From: Tenggerimyces flavus
Lineage (GTDB): Bacteria; Actinomycetota; Actinomycetes; Propionibacteriales; Actinopolymorphaceae
Direction: 5' to 3'
DNA: 64,000 bases
Assembly (NCBI RefSeq): GCF_016907715.1
Contig: NZ_JAFBCM010000001.1
Span: forward strand, 5,332,001-5,396,000
Positions 33,307 through 42,897 of the stretch are shown here, piece by piece. The notes beneath the pieces were generated by a model. The model did no database searches. It saw only the letters and a program-made list of their open reading frames with translations, and was not told the origin of the DNA. The translations under genes were made by a program, and so were the position numbers. Positions within the stretch are counted from its first letter, which is position 1. Every line of letters starts with the position of its first letter.

Positions 33307-34608
33307 ATGGCAGCTTGGGCCGACCACGCGATCTGGTGGCAGGTGTACCCGCTCGGCTTCGTCGGCGCGGAACGTTCCGCCCTGCCGCCGGACGCTGAAC
33401 CGGTGCATCGCCTCGACCGGTTGGAGGCGTGGCTCGACTACCTCGTCGGCCTTGGCTGCAACGGGCTCGCGCTCGGGCCGGTGTTCGCGTCGGAGACGCA
33501 CGGGTACGACACCGTCGATCACCTCCGGGTCGACCCCAGGCTCGGCGACACGCACGACCTCGACGCGCTGATCGCCGCCTGCCAGGCGAAGGGTGTCCGC
33601 GTGCTGCTCGACGGCGTGTTCAACCACGTCGGACGCGGGTTCGGCCCGTTCCAGGACGTGCTCGCGCACGGCCGCGCGTCGGCGTACGCGAACTGGTTCC
33701 GGCTCGACTGGACCGACGACGGCTTCGACTACGCGGACTTCGAGGGTCACCGGCAGCTCGTCGCGCTCAACCACGACGAGCCCGCCGTCGTCGAGTACGT
33801 GGCCGAGGTGATGACGCACTGGCTCGACCGCGGCATCGACGGGTGGCGGCTCGACGTCGCCTACGCCGCGCCGTTGCCGTTCTGGCGCCAGGTCACCGAT
33901 CGGGTGCACGCGCGGCACCCGGACGCGTGGCTGTTCGGCGAGGTGATCCACGGTGACTACGCCGGCTTCGTCCGCGAGGGTGGCCTGGACTCGACCACGC
34001 AGTACGAACTGTGGAAGGCGATCTGGAGCTCGCTGAACGATCGCAACCTCTTCGAGCTGGCGTGGGCGTTCGACCGGCACGCGAAGCTGCTCGAGGAGTT
34101 CGTTCCCCAGACGTTCGTCGGCAACCACGACGTGACGCGGATCGTCAGCAAGCTGGTGGACGAACGGCATCTCGGCCACGCGCTCGCGGTCCTGTTCACG
34201 CTGGGCGGCGTGCCGAGCGTCTATGCCGGCGACGAGCAGGCGTTCCGCGGCGTCAAGGAGGATCGGGAGGGCGGCGACGACGAGATCCGGCCGGCGTTCC
34301 CGGCCGCGCCGGACGCGCTGGCGTCGGAGGGTTGGCCGCTGTATCGGCTGCACCAGGACCTCATCGGCCTGCGCCGGCGACATGCCTGGCTGGTGCGGGC
34401 GTCGGTGCGGGTGGACAAGCTCGCGAACCAGCAGCTGGCGTACACCGTCTCCGCCGCGGACACCGAGGAACGGCTGCTCGTTCTGCTCAACCTGGCCGAC
34501 GATCCGTTTCGGTTCGACGTCCCAGCGGGCATGGTGAAGCTGAAAGGCTCGCGCGAGGCGGGAGAACCTGCCATCGTCGAAGCACACGGGTGGTCGATCC
34601 TGGGGTGA
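33307..34608 (+). CDS. GH13 alpha-amylase-family enzyme
   Basis: Cytoplasmic glycoside hydrolase of 433 residues. The four GH13 regions are present: LLDGVFNHVG (I), GWRLDVAYA (II, nucleophile Asp), LFGEVIHG (III, acid Glu) and FVGNHDVTR (IV, Asp). The residue pattern and lack of a signal peptide fit an intracellular maltodextrin or sucrose/isomaltose-type enzyme rather than a secreted amylase. The ATG at 33307 is preferred over an upstream GTG because the family N-terminus WADHAIWWQVYPLGF follows directly and GAGGAAGG is upstream. It ends four bases before the adenylate-kinase-like gene, so the two are probably one transcript. Confidence 0.85.
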   Translation: MAAWADHAIWWQVYPLGFVGAERSALPPDAEPVHRLDRLEAWLDYLVGLGCNGLALGPVFASETHGYDTVDHLRVDPRLGDTHDLDALIAACQAKGVRVLLDGVFNHVGRGFGPFQDVLAHGRASAYANWFRLDWTDDGFDYADFEGHRQLVALNHDEPAVVEYVAEVMTHWLDRGIDGWRLDVAYAAPLPFWRQVTDRVHARHPDAWLFGEVIHGDYAGFVREGGLDSTTQYELWKAIWSSLNDRNLFELAWAFDRHAKLLEEFVPQTFVGNHDVTRIVSKLVDERHLGHALAVLFTLGGVPSVYAGDEQAFRGVKEDREGGDDEIRPAFPAAPDALASEGWPLYRLHQDLIGLRRRHAWLVRASVRVDKLANQQLAYTVSAADTEERLLVLLNLADDPFRFDVPAGMVKLKGSREAGEPAIVEAHGWSILG

Positions 34609-34612
34609 TGTG

Positions 34613-35269
34613 ATGCGCAAGTACGTGATCATGGGCGTCCAGGGCAGCGGGAAGGGCACCCAGGCCGACCTGCTGGCGGTCGACCTCGACCTGGTGCAGA
34701 TCAGCGTCGGCGACATGTTCCGCTGGCACGTGAAGAACCACACGAAGATCGGCGCCCAGGTCCGCCGCGTGATGGCCGCCGGCGAGTTGGTGCCGGACGA
34801 CCTGGTGGAGTCGCTCGTACGTCAGCGCCTGGAGCAGCACGACTGGAACTTCGGCTTCATCGTCGACGGATTTCCGCGGAACGCGCGGCAGGCCGAGTTC
34901 TTCCTGGAGAGCTACGACATCGACGGCGTGATCCAGCTCGACCTGCCCGACGAAGAGGTCCGCCGCCGCATCCTCGCCCGTCGCCTGTGCTCCAAGTGCG
35001 GCATGGACTACAACCTCATCGCCGACCGCCCCACGGTGCCCGACCGCTGCGACGTCTGCGGCGGCGAGCTCGTCAGCCGCGAGGACGACACCGAAGAGGC
35101 GTTGGCGGCACGGCTGAAGGACTACCACGAGAAGACGAATCCCCTGCTGGATCTCTTCCGCCGCAAGGAGTTCGTCTTCGCCGTCGACGCCCGCGCCGAC
35201 AAGGCGACCGTGCAACAGGAGATCCGCGCCAAGCTCAACCTCCCGCCCTACCAGGGCGAGGAGAGCTGA
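34613..35269 (+). CDS. Adenylate-kinase-like nucleoside monophosphate kinase with zinc-finger lid
   Basis: P-loop kinase of 218 residues: GVQGSGKGTQ is the phosphate loop, FIVDGFPRNARQAEFF the NMP-binding segment. The lid carries two CxxC pairs (CSKCGMDYN and CDVCGG), as in zinc-containing adenylate kinases. It is a paralogue of housekeeping adk rather than its usual locus, since no ribosomal-protein or secY genes are near. It follows the GH13 gene by four bases. Substrate is probably AMP or another NMP. Confidence 0.8.
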   Translation: MRKYVIMGVQGSGKGTQADLLAVDLDLVQISVGDMFRWHVKNHTKIGAQVRRVMAAGELVPDDLVESLVRQRLEQHDWNFGFIVDGFPRNARQAEFFLESYDIDGVIQLDLPDEEVRRRILARRLCSKCGMDYNLIADRPTVPDRCDVCGGELVSREDDTEEALAARLKDYHEKTNPLLDLFRRKEFVFAVDARADKATVQQEIRAKLNLPPYQGEES

Positions 35270-35270
35270 G

Positions 35271-35921
35271 CTACTCCTTCTCCGCGCCCAGAAAGGCCAG
35301 GCAGGGTTCGACGCCTTCGAGGGTCGCGTCGACCGTACGGTGCTGCTCCCACGCTTCCCGCGTCAGCCGGAAGTGCTGCTCCAGAGCGACCTTGCCGCGA
35401 GAGATGCCCCGCCCCATCCCGTTCTCCGCATACCCGAGCTTGCGCGACACCGTCAGCGAAGCGGGGTTGTGCAGGTAGCCGGTCGACACCGCTTCTTCCG
35501 CGCCCAGGCCGGCGAAGGCCAGGTGCAGCATCGCCGCGCGCATCTCGGTGCCGATGCCACGACCCTGGTAACGCAACCCCAGCCACGACTCGGAAGTCAC
35601 CTGGCGCTGGATGGCGAAGTCGTCGGCCTCCACCTCCTGCACGCCCACCGGGTCGCCGTCGACGAAGACGACCAGGTTCAGAGCCCACGAGTCCGGCTTG
35701 ATCTCGGACTGGCGCTTCCAATGTTGCTGGATCACCCGGCGAGAAAGCTTCGGACCAGGCAGCTCCGACCACGGGTTCCCGAACGGCATCATGTCCGGCT
35801 CGTGGATCCCCTCGGCGGCCAGCTCAGCCAGCGTGGCCAGCTCGTCGCCGGAGGGGAACCGCAGTTCCAGCCGAGAGGTCCGGACACGTAGGCCTAGCAC
35901 GGGGATGTGGTCGATCAGCAT
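35271..35921 (-). CDS. RimJ/RimL-type GNAT acetyltransferase
   Basis: Acetyltransferase of 216 residues. The acetyl-CoA loop is LGLRYQGRGIGTEMRAAML, preceded by the substrate strand LVVFVDGDPVGVQEVEADDF and followed by GYLHNPASLTVSRKLGY, a layout typical of RimJ/RimL-like enzymes that acetylate protein N-termini or small amines. It is convergent with the adenylate-kinase-like gene with one base between stops. Substrate not recognisable. Confidence 0.8.
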   Translation of the reverse strand: MLIDHIPVLGLRVRTSRLELRFPSGDELATLAELAAEGIHEPDMMPFGNPWSELPGPKLSRRVIQQHWKRQSEIKPDSWALNLVVFVDGDPVGVQEVEADDFAIQRQVTSESWLGLRYQGRGIGTEMRAAMLHLAFAGLGAEEAVSTGYLHNPASLTVSRKLGYAENGMGRGISRGKVALEQHFRLTREAWEQHRTVDATLEGVEPCLAFLGAEKE

Positions 35922-35930
35922 GGCGACAGG

Positions 35931-37205
35931 CTAGCGAGTACGCACGAAGATGTCGTCCGCGTTGTTGCTGTCCCCCGCGACCAGGTTGGCGGCGTCCGAG
36001 GCGAACGCAACGACACCGTCGTCGCTCACTGTCGGGAAGCCGTTCCCGATTCCCGACGTGATCTGCGCGCCCGACGTGCTCACGCTCACCCGCGTCGTCG
36101 TCGCCGCCTGGCGATCGCGCAGGAAGACATCCGCCGTCTCATTCGTGTCCCCCGCCACCAGGTTGGAGGCGACCGAGCGGAACGTCACGTACCGCCCGTT
36201 GGGGCTGACAGAAGACTGGTCACTCCACCCGTTCGCCGCGGCCGGACCGACGCTCGCCTTGCTCGTCGCGCCCAGCTGCAGGTCGCGTACGTAGACCTCC
36301 GGGCCACCGACGAAAGGCCCGCCCACCAGGTCGGTCGCGTACGAGGCGAACGAGACGTACCGGCCGTCCGCGCTGATCGACTCGTCGAAGACGTCGCCCT
36401 GCGTCTGCGCACCCGAGCTGTTCAGGTTCGCCCGCACGGTGGTGCCCGCCAGAGTGTCGCGTACGAACAGGTCCCAACGCCCGTTCGTGTCGTCCGCCAC
36501 CAGGTTCGTCGCACCGGAGCGGAACACCACGCGGCCGTTGTCGCTCACCGCGGTGGGCATCGCGTACGCCTCGGCGTTCCCCTGCACGCCCGCCGTGCTC
36601 AAGCTCACCCGCGCGATCGCGCCCGTCGTGAGGTCGGCGACGAACGCGTCGGCAACGCCGTTCGTGTCCCCAGCAACGAGGTTCGACGCACCCGCGATGA
36701 ACGCCACGTAGCGCCCGCTCGGGCTGATCCCCGGCCGCCCGCTGAAGCCGTTCCCACCTGGAGTCACCAGAACCGTTGTCCCTGCGACGAGATCGCGCAC
36801 GAACACGTCGCTCTGCCCGTTCGTGTCCCCGGCGACCAGGTCCGACGCGGAAGAGCTGAACGTGACGTACCGGCCGTCAGCACTGAGGTTCGGCTCGCTG
36901 CTGCCGCCATTGGCGTACCCACCGCCCAAGGCGACGCTCGCCAAAGAAGTGGTCCCGGCAACGCGGTCCCAGACGAACACGTCGAAGCCCGCACCGTTGT
37001 CGCCCGGCACCAGGTTCGTCGCCCCCGACTGGAACGCGACGTACCGCCCGGAACCGCTGATCGCGGGGTTTCCGGAGTCGTCGTTCCCCTGCGCACCAGC
37101 AGAGCTCACGCTCGCGCGCTCGGTCGAAGGCGCCGCGTACGCGGTCCCCACTGACATCCCCAGGCCGAGAAGGCCGACGACAAGCAACGTGACAGACCTG
37201 CGCAT
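35931..37205 (-). CDS. Secreted PD40-type beta-propeller protein
   Basis: Exported protein of 424 residues: signal peptide 1 to about 24 (VTLLVVGLLGLGMSVGTAYA). It is then made almost entirely of repeats with the pattern SADGRYVTFSSSASDLVAGD followed by TNGxxDVFVRD, spaced about 60 residues, which is the TolB/PD40 propeller unit. Six to seven blades are visible. No enzymatic motif is present; such proteins bind ligands or surfaces. The ATG at 37203-37205 has GGGAGGGG upstream. The near-identical repeats are also visible in the DNA. Confidence 0.8.
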   Translation of the reverse strand: MRRSVTLLVVGLLGLGMSVGTAYAAPSTERASVSSAGAQGNDDSGNPAISGSGRYVAFQSGATNLVPGDNGAGFDVFVWDRVAGTTSLASVALGGGYANGGSSEPNLSADGRYVTFSSSASDLVAGDTNGQSDVFVRDLVAGTTVLVTPGGNGFSGRPGISPSGRYVAFIAGASNLVAGDTNGVADAFVADLTTGAIARVSLSTAGVQGNAEAYAMPTAVSDNGRVVFRSGATNLVADDTNGRWDLFVRDTLAGTTVRANLNSSGAQTQGDVFDESISADGRYVSFASYATDLVGGPFVGGPEVYVRDLQLGATSKASVGPAAANGWSDQSSVSPNGRYVTFRSVASNLVAGDTNETADVFLRDRQAATTTRVSVSTSGAQITSGIGNGFPTVSDDGVVAFASDAANLVAGDSNNADDIFVRTR

Positions 37206-37317
37206 GTGATCCCCTCCCGTAAGACCGTGCGGGTCATCCAAGCCGAGGGGATGTCGATCGCATTGGTTTCTCGCGATTTCTCGCGGCAGCAAGCTGTCAG
37301 GCGTAGACCACTTCGCC

Positions 37318-38385
37318 TCAGCGAGCAGGCAAGGCGGTGACGAGCTCCCGCGCGACGCGCAGCACGGACGCCTCCACCTGTGCTGGTGGACGCGGCCCGA
37401 AGTGCAGGAACGTGAGCTGGTACCGACCGGCGGCCACGGCGATCCTGGCGACGTTGCCGACCGTGCTCGTCGCGGAAAGGTCTCCGAGCGAGACAGGCTT
37501 GGCAGACCAGCCGTGTGCCCACTGCCGGACCTCGAGCTCGGCGTCGTTAGCGTCGTCGTGCACGCGCAGGCTCACTGACAGACCGGCATGCGCACGGGAG
37601 ACCTGGTCGGGTCGCACCTCGAACGGCTCACCGTTGTCCGACCAGTCGCACGCCGCGGCACGAGGCGCTTCGGCGCGGAAGCCGACGGTCTCCTTCGGCG
37701 TACCCGCCGCCGCGAGAGTGTCCGCCGGCACCAGCGCACAAAGGTCGAATGCGGTCGGCTCGGGAACGGGAGTCTCCGAGGGCGGCGGCGTGTACACCGC
37801 CTCGACCGTCGGCACCTTCGACCAAGCCGCGTTGGCCTCGCGGCCGACGGCGAGCAGGATCCGCTCGATCGTCGCGCGGTCGACCCGCACCTGCTTCCCG
37901 TTCGCCCAGTCGCGGGCGTACAGCTCCACCTCGAGCACGCCGTCCGGCCGGCAGACCAACAGCTCCTCGTCGACGGCATCGGAGTCGATCCACGCCCGTG
38001 TCCCGGGAACCTCGACGGGCCGCACGTTCTCGTCCTTGCCGCCGCCGGCGCGGTACGTGGCGTACTCGTCGCAGTCCTGTTCGGAGCTCGCCTCCGTCGC
38101 GACCGACAGCTTGCGGGTGAACGGGCGCCGGCCAGGGTCGGCTCCGCTGGTGTCCGCGGAGAAGTCCCACCCACACCTCGACCGCGTGTTGTTGGGGACG
38201 GTCTCCGACACGGTCGGGTCCGCCACGGCCGGGCCGACCACCTCGTCGAGCGTCGCCGGTGAGACCAGCGCGCACGCGTCGGGAGAAGGGAGTCGCGGCT
38301 CGGGAACGGCCGGTTCGTCGGTGGTCGACGTACAGGCGGTGGCCGCGATCACCACGCCCAGTAACGCCACGCAAACTCGCCTCAT
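37318..38385 (-). CDS. Lipoprotein with two DUF3558-like halves
   Basis: Predicted lipoprotein of 355 residues. The signal ends in VVIAATAC, with the lipid-modified Cys near residue 18. Two homologous-looking halves follow, each with the DUF3558-like opening DACALVSPATLDEVVG or FDLCALVPADTLAAAG and a later Cys-Trp pair (RCGWDF, ACDWSD). Each half thus probably has its own disulfide. Function unknown; found on the outer face of actinobacterial membranes. It is divergent from the nrdA riboswitch region. Confidence 0.7.
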   Translation of the reverse strand: MRRVCVALLGVVIAATACTSTTDEPAVPEPRLPSPDACALVSPATLDEVVGPAVADPTVSETVPNNTRSRCGWDFSADTSGADPGRRPFTRKLSVATEASSEQDCDEYATYRAGGGKDENVRPVEVPGTRAWIDSDAVDEELLVCRPDGVLEVELYARDWANGKQVRVDRATIERILLAVGREANAAWSKVPTVEAVYTPPPSETPVPEPTAFDLCALVPADTLAAAGTPKETVGFRAEAPRAAACDWSDNGEPFEVRPDQVSRAHAGLSVSLRVHDDANDAELEVRQWAHGWSAKPVSLGDLSATSTVGNVARIAVAAGRYQLTFLHFGPRPPAQVEASVLRVARELVTALPAR

Positions 38386-38523
38386 GTGTCGCGGATCCCC
38401 GTTCGTTCGCCCGTTGGCGGACAGCCTAGGCGCGGCGCAGGCGTACGGACGACGGAGGTCACGACACGCCAGATCTTGCGGTCCAACGACTTGTCGGACC
38501 CCGCATGTAGTGTCTGTCGAGCT

Positions 38524-38695
38524 GATGGTTCGACCGGCTCGCCAGGCCGGTCGAGGCAAGAGGGAACCCCGTGCGAATCGGGGACTGCCCCGCAGCGGTG
38601 AGCGGGAACGAACGCCGTCACCATCCAGCGAGCCCCAATCGCTGGAGGGTCGAGCACTGGGTGTCACCACGAGCCTGGGAAGCGACGGCTATTAG
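38524..38695 (+). promoter_or_regulatory. Cobalamin (B12) riboswitch upstream of nrdA
   Basis: Clear cobalamin aptamer. The core is AGGGAACCCCGTGCGAATCG (38561-38580), then CTGCCCCGCAGCGGTGA (38585-38601), and the B12 box GCCTGGGAAGCGACGGCT (38673-38690). Expression stops when adenosylcobalamin is bound. The 223 bases from here to the nrdA GTG hold no gene. They carry a GC hairpin (38765-38772 with 38781-38788) and a CTCTCC (38856-38861) that can pair with the Shine-Dalgarno GGAGAG (38907-38912), so control of translation is a plausible expression platform. The stretch 38386-38523 upstream holds the divergent promoters; no clear -35/-10 pair could be fixed. Confidence 0.9.
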
Positions 38696-38918
38696 GCCAC
38701 CCCCGCCGACCTTCCCCCTCCGGTCGGTGGTCTGCCCGCGAGTCCGAAGACCTGCCATCGGTGTGCGCCCGCGAGGACAAGCGGGCGCGCAAGGTGCCGA
38801 GCCTCGCGGGAGGGCTCAGGGACGCGCAGCGCCGACCCCTCGGTCGGGCGCTGCCCTCTCCCCTGCCGCGAAGTCGAAGCCGCGAACGCCAGACCGCAGC
38901 TCGCGAGGAGAGAGTTCC

Positions 38919-41900
38919 GTGACCCAAGCACCACCAGCACCCACCCAGCAGGTCGTCCGCCGCGACGGCAGCACGTCGCCGTTCGACCCCAGCAAGATCT
39001 CGGTCGCCCTGACCAAGGCGTTCCTGGCGGTGGAGGGACGCCAGGCCGGTGACTCCAGCCGCGTCCACGAGACCGTACGAGAGCTCACGGCGTCGGTCGC
39101 CGCTTCCCTGACGAGGCACCAGAGCCGGACGTTCCACATCGAGGACATCCAGGACCAGGTCGAACTCGCGTTGATGCGCGACGGCCACCACCGGGTCGCT
39201 CGCGCGTACGTCCTGTACCGCGAGGAGCACGCCCGCGCACGGCTCGAGCGCGACGTCCCCGGTGAGTCCGAAGCCACGCCGCAGCTACAGGTCAAGCAGA
39301 TCGACGGCGAGCTTCGCCCGCTCGACACCGCCCGCCTCACGCGTCTCGTCGAGGACGCCTGCGCCGGGCTCGACGGAGCGAACGCCGAGGCGGTGCTCGC
39401 CGAGATCAGGCGCAACCTGTACGACGGCATGACGGTCGCGGAGCTCGAGGTCGCCCAGATCATGGCGGCCCGGACGTTCGTCGAGGCCGACTCCGACTAC
39501 GCGTTCGTCAGTGCCCGGCTGCTGCTGGACAAGCTGCGGCGCGAGGCGCTCACGTTCCTCGCCGACCGTCCCGACGAGGCGCGCCGCGAGGAGATGGCTT
39601 CGCGCTACCCGGCGTACTTCAAGTCGTATGTGCACCGCGCGATCGAGCTGGAGCTGCTCGACCCCGAGCTCGCCCGGTTCGACCTGGACCGGATCGGCAA
39701 GGCGCTCAAGCCCGAGCGCGACGAGCAGTTCCAGTTCCTCGGCCTGCAGACCCTGTACGACCGGTACTTCCAACACTCCGACGGCATCCGCTTCGAGCTG
39801 CCGCAGGCGTTCTTCATGCGCGTCGCGATGGGTGTCGCGATCCGCGAGATCGACCGCGAGGCACGCGCGATCGAGTTCTACGAGCTGCTCTCCTCGTTCG
39901 ACTTCATGCACTCCACGCCGACGCTGTTCAACGCGGGGACGACCAGGCCGCAGCTGTCGTCCTGCTTCCTCACCACGGTCGACGACGACCTCGACGGCAT
40001 CTTCCAGGGCATCAAGAACAACGCCCTGCTCGCGAAGTACTCCGGCGGACTCGGCAACGACTGGACGCCTGTGCGCGGCATGGGCGCCCACATCAAGGGC
40101 ACGAACGGCAAGTCCCAGGGCGTCGTCCCGTTCCTCAAGGTCGCGAACGACACCGCGGTGGCTGTCAATCAATGCTTTGCGCCAGCAACACCCGTCTACA
40201 CAGCAGATGGCGTCAAAGAGATCCAGGCCGTCGAGGTGGGCGACCTTGTTCTGGGAATCAGTGGAACGTACCGCGAGGTCACCCAGAAGTTCGTCTACGA
40301 CAACGTCGACATCACCGTCGACGTGAACGTCAAGCATGCGATCGACCCCGTGACGGTCACGGCAGGCCACCCGTTCTACGCCATCCAGGGGGTTCCGCTC
40401 GAACAAGACACCAAGCGCACCTACGCATCGCTGGCCAGCGGCAAGGTACGCCCCGACTGGGTAGCGGCCGGCAAGCTCTGCAAGGGCGACTATGTCGCCC
40501 AGGTCGTGCCGAAGGAAGTCGTTCCCGTCCCTGGCTTCACCGACGACGACGCGCGCCTCTACGGGGTCCTGCTGGGTGACGGACACCTGGCGAAGGACGG
40601 ACTCGAGTGGGGAGTGTGCGGAAACCCGCAGCGAGACGCCCATCTGTCGTTCGTCCGCGACTACCTCAATGCTCGCGGTATCCACTTCTGGGAAGCTCAC
40701 CGCGGCCACACCTTCGCCTCGATCAGATGGGCGTCGGGTGAGCCAACGCTTCCCTTGACGGGCGACGATCTCTACGACGAGCATGGCGACAAGCGCATCT
40801 CCCGACGCTTCTCGCACCTGCCGCATGCTCAGACCCGTGCGCTCCTGCGCGGCCTGCTCGAGACAGACGGGGGTGTGTCGCGCGGCGTAGAGATCTCCTT
40901 CACCTCCACTTCGAGGCCGCTCACCGCCGGCCTCCGGTACCAGCTGCTGCGTCTGGGGATCCCTACCGCCGGCCAGTATCGAGTACGGGACACGAGCCAT
41001 GTGGGTCATCGCTCCGACGGGTCCGAGATCACGTTCAGTGGAGTGACCAAGGCGTTCGACGTCCGAGTCCCCGCGGTCCCGGAGATCGCCGAGCTCGTCG
41101 GCGCTCGGCCGATCCACAAGAAGAACTGGCTCGAGCACCGCGGCATGCTCTTCACGAGGGTTCGCGACGTGCACGAGACCGAGATCGCACCCACGGTCTT
41201 CGACCTCGAGGTCGAGGGCGACGAGTCCTACATGACCGTCGCGGGGCTCGCTCACAACGGCGGGCGCCGTAAGGGGGCGGCGTGCGCGTATCTCGAGACG
41301 TGGCACATCGACATCGAGGAGTTCCTCGATCTGCGGAAGAACACCGGGGACGATCGGCGCCGGACGCATGACATGAACACCGCGAACTGGGTGCCCGACC
41401 TGTTCATCCAGCGGGTCGAGGCGGACGGGCCGTGGACACTGTTCTCCCCCAACGAGGTGCCGGAGCTGCACGACCTCTACGGAACGGCTTTCGCCAAGCG
41501 GTACGAGGAGTACGAGGCGGCGGCTGAACGCGGCGAGCTCAAGGTGCACCGCCGCATGCGTGCGGTCGAGCTGTGGCGCCGGATGCTGTCGATGGTGTTC
41601 GAGACCGGGCACCCGTGGATCACGTTCAAGGACCCGTGCAACCTGCGCTCGCCGCAGCAGCACTCCGGCGTGGTGCATTCGTCCAACCTGTGCACGGAGA
41701 TCACGCTCAACACGACGGTCGACGAGGTCGCGGTCTGCAACCTCGGCTCGGTCAACCTGCTCAACCACGTGCGGGACGGTAAGCTCGACAAGGAGCACCT
41801 CGCGCGGACCGTGCGCGCCGCCGTTCGCGCGCTGGACAACGTGATCGACGTGAACTTCTACACGATCCCGGAGGCACGACGCTCCAACCTCAAGCACCGG

Positions 41901-42890
41901 CCGGTCGGGCTCGGGCTGATGGGCTTCCAGGATGCTCTGTTCGCGCTGCGGATCCCGCTGTCGTCGCAGCAGGCGGTGGAGTTCGCCGACGAGTCGATGG
42001 AGGTGATCTCGTACCACGCGATCGCGGCGTCGTCGGAGCTCGCGGCCGAGCGCGGTTCGTACGCCTCGTTCCCCGGATCCCTGTGGAGCAAGGGGATTCT
42101 GCCGATCGACTCCGTGGCGCTGGTCTCCGAGGCACGTGGCGGCGACGTCCTGATGGACACCTCGTCGACGCTGGACTGGGCGACGTTGCGCGAGCAGGTC
42201 AAGACCGTCGGCATGCGCAACTCCAACGTGATGGCGATCGCGCCGACCGCCACGATCTCCAACATCTGTGGCGTCGGGCAGTCGATCGAGCCGCTGTACC
42301 GCAACCTGTACGTGAAGTCGAACATGTCCGGCGACTTCACTGTCGTCAACCCGCACCTCGTGCGCGACCTCAAGGAGCGCGAGCTGTGGGACGAGGTCAT
42401 GGTGAGCGACCTCAAGTACTACGACGGCAGCCTCGGCCCGATCGACCGGGTGCCGGACGACCTGAAGGACTTGTATGCGACGGCGTTCGAGATCGACTCG
42501 AGCTGGCTGGTCGACGCGGCGTCGCGCCGGCAGAAGTGGATCGACCAGGCGCAGTCGCTGAACCTGTACGTCGCGGCGCCGAACGGGCGCAAGCTGGACG
42601 AGCTGTACCGGCACGCGTGGCGGAGCGGGCTCAAGACCACGTACTACCTGCGTTCGCAATCGGCAACGCACGTGGAGAAGTCGACGATCAAGGGCACCGA
42701 CGGGAAGCTGAACGCGGTCTCGCCGGTGATCCCCGTTCCAGCGGCTGCTCCGGCACCGGTGCCCACGCCGGCGGCGACCGTTCCCGCCGTGCCGGTGCCG
42801 GCCACCGTGCCTACCGTCGACATCGAGCTGCCGGACAGCGATGCCGCGTTCTGCTCGATCGACGACCCCGACTGCGAAGCCTGCCAGTAG
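38919..42890 (+). CDS. nrdA: Class I ribonucleotide reductase large subunit containing an intein
   Basis: Precursor of 1323 residues; removal of the intein (419-780) gives a 961-residue subunit. It reduces ribonucleotides to deoxyribonucleotides with NrdB. Two ATP-cone-like allosteric domains occupy residues about 1-200. Active-site residues are present: [14 protein letters not shown] (first cysteine), SNLCTEI (radical Cys and Glu), VCNLGSVNL (second cysteine) and the C-terminal DCEACQ redox pair. The GTG at 38919 has GAGGAG eight bases upstream. The double ATP cone resembles Chlamydia-type class Ic enzymes. A B12 riboswitch precedes the gene, so this O2-dependent enzyme is probably made when B12 (and hence a B12-dependent reductase elsewhere) is lacking. 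Confidence 0.93.
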   Translation: MTQAPPAPTQQVVRRDGSTSPFDPSKISVALTKAFLAVEGRQAGDSSRVHETVRELTASVAASLTRHQSRTFHIEDIQDQVELALMRDGHHRVARAYVLYREEHARARLERDVPGESEATPQLQVKQIDGELRPLDTARLTRLVEDACAGLDGANAEAVLAEIRRNLYDGMTVAELEVAQIMAARTFVEADSDYAFVSARLLLDKLRREALTFLADRPDEARREEMASRYPAYFKSYVHRAIELELLDPELARFDLDRIGKALKPERDEQFQFLGLQTLYDRYFQHSDGIRFELPQAFFMRVAMGVAIREIDREARAIEFYELLSSFDFMHSTPTLFNAGTTRPQLSSCFLTTVDDDLDGIFQGIKNNALLAKYSGGLGNDWTPVRGMGAHIKGTNGKSQGVVPFLKVANDTAVAVNQCFAPATPVYTADGVKEIQAVEVGDLVLGISGTYREVTQKFVYDNVDITVDVNVKHAIDPVTVTAGHPFYAIQGVPLEQDTKRTYASLASGKVRPDWVAAGKLCKGDYVAQVVPKEVVPVPGFTDDDARLYGVLLGDGHLAKDGLEWGVCGNPQRDAHLSFVRDYLNARGIHFWEAHRGHTFASIRWASGEPTLPLTGDDLYDEHGDKRISRRFSHLPHAQTRALLRGLLETDGGVSRGVEISFTSTSRPLTAGLRYQLLRLGIPTAGQYRVRDTSHVGHRSDGSEITFSGVTKAFDVRVPAVPEIAELVGARPIHKKNWLEHRGMLFTRVRDVHETEIAPTVFDLEVEGDESYMTVAGLAHNGGRRKGAACAYLETWHIDIEEFLDLRKNTGDDRRRTHDMNTANWVPDLFIQRVEADGPWTLFSPNEVPELHDLYGTAFAKRYEEYEAAAERGELKVHRRMRAVELWRRMLSMVFETGHPWITFKDPCNLRSPQQHSGVVHSSNLCTEITLNTTVDEVAVCNLGSVNLLNHVRDGKLDKEHLARTVRAAVRALDNVIDVNFYTIPEARRSNLKHRPVGLGLMGFQDALFALRIPLSSQQAVEFADESMEVISYHAIAASSELAAERGSYASFPGSLWSKGILPIDSVALVSEARGGDVLMDTSSTLDWATLREQVKTVGMRNSNVMAIAPTATISNICGVGQSIEPLYRNLYVKSNMSGDFTVVNPHLVRDLKERELWDEVMVSDLKYYDGSLGPIDRVPDDLKDLYATAFEIDSSWLVDAASRRQKWIDQAQSLNLYVAAPNGRKLDELYRHAWRSGLKTTYYLRSQSATHVEKSTIKGTDGKLNAVSPVIPVPAAAPAPVPTPAATVPAVPVPATVPTVDIELPDSDAAFCSIDDPDCEACQ
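40173..41258 (+). other. Intein in NrdA with LAGLIDADG endonuclease domain and Gly at +1
   Basis: Insert of 362 residues between AVNQ and GGRRKGAA, a point that is contiguous in intein-free NrdA (compare SQGGVRGGAA in E. coli). Block A begins [13 protein letters not shown] with Cys1. Block B is [10 protein letters not shown] (TxxH). Two dodecapeptide motifs, [11 protein letters not shown] and [11 protein letters not shown], mark a homing endonuclease. The end is [21 protein letters not shown] in two parts: block F without its usual His, and block G with penultimate His and final Asn. The first C-extein residue is Gly, not Cys/Ser/Thr. The insert's base use is visibly less GC-rich than flanking nrdA, a sign of transfer. 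Confidence 0.9.
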
Positions 42891-42897
42891 AAAGTTC

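Noticed and set aside
35931-37205. Regularly spaced near-identical DNA repeats resembling a CRISPR array
   Set aside because: Spacing is about 180 bp and the repeats keep codon phase, encoding beta-propeller blades. There are no unique spacers between short direct repeats.
40173-41258. Mini-gene or IS insertion disrupting nrdA
   Set aside because: The insert is in frame, lacks stop codons and has splicing blocks A, B, F and G plus endonuclease motifs, so it is an intein.
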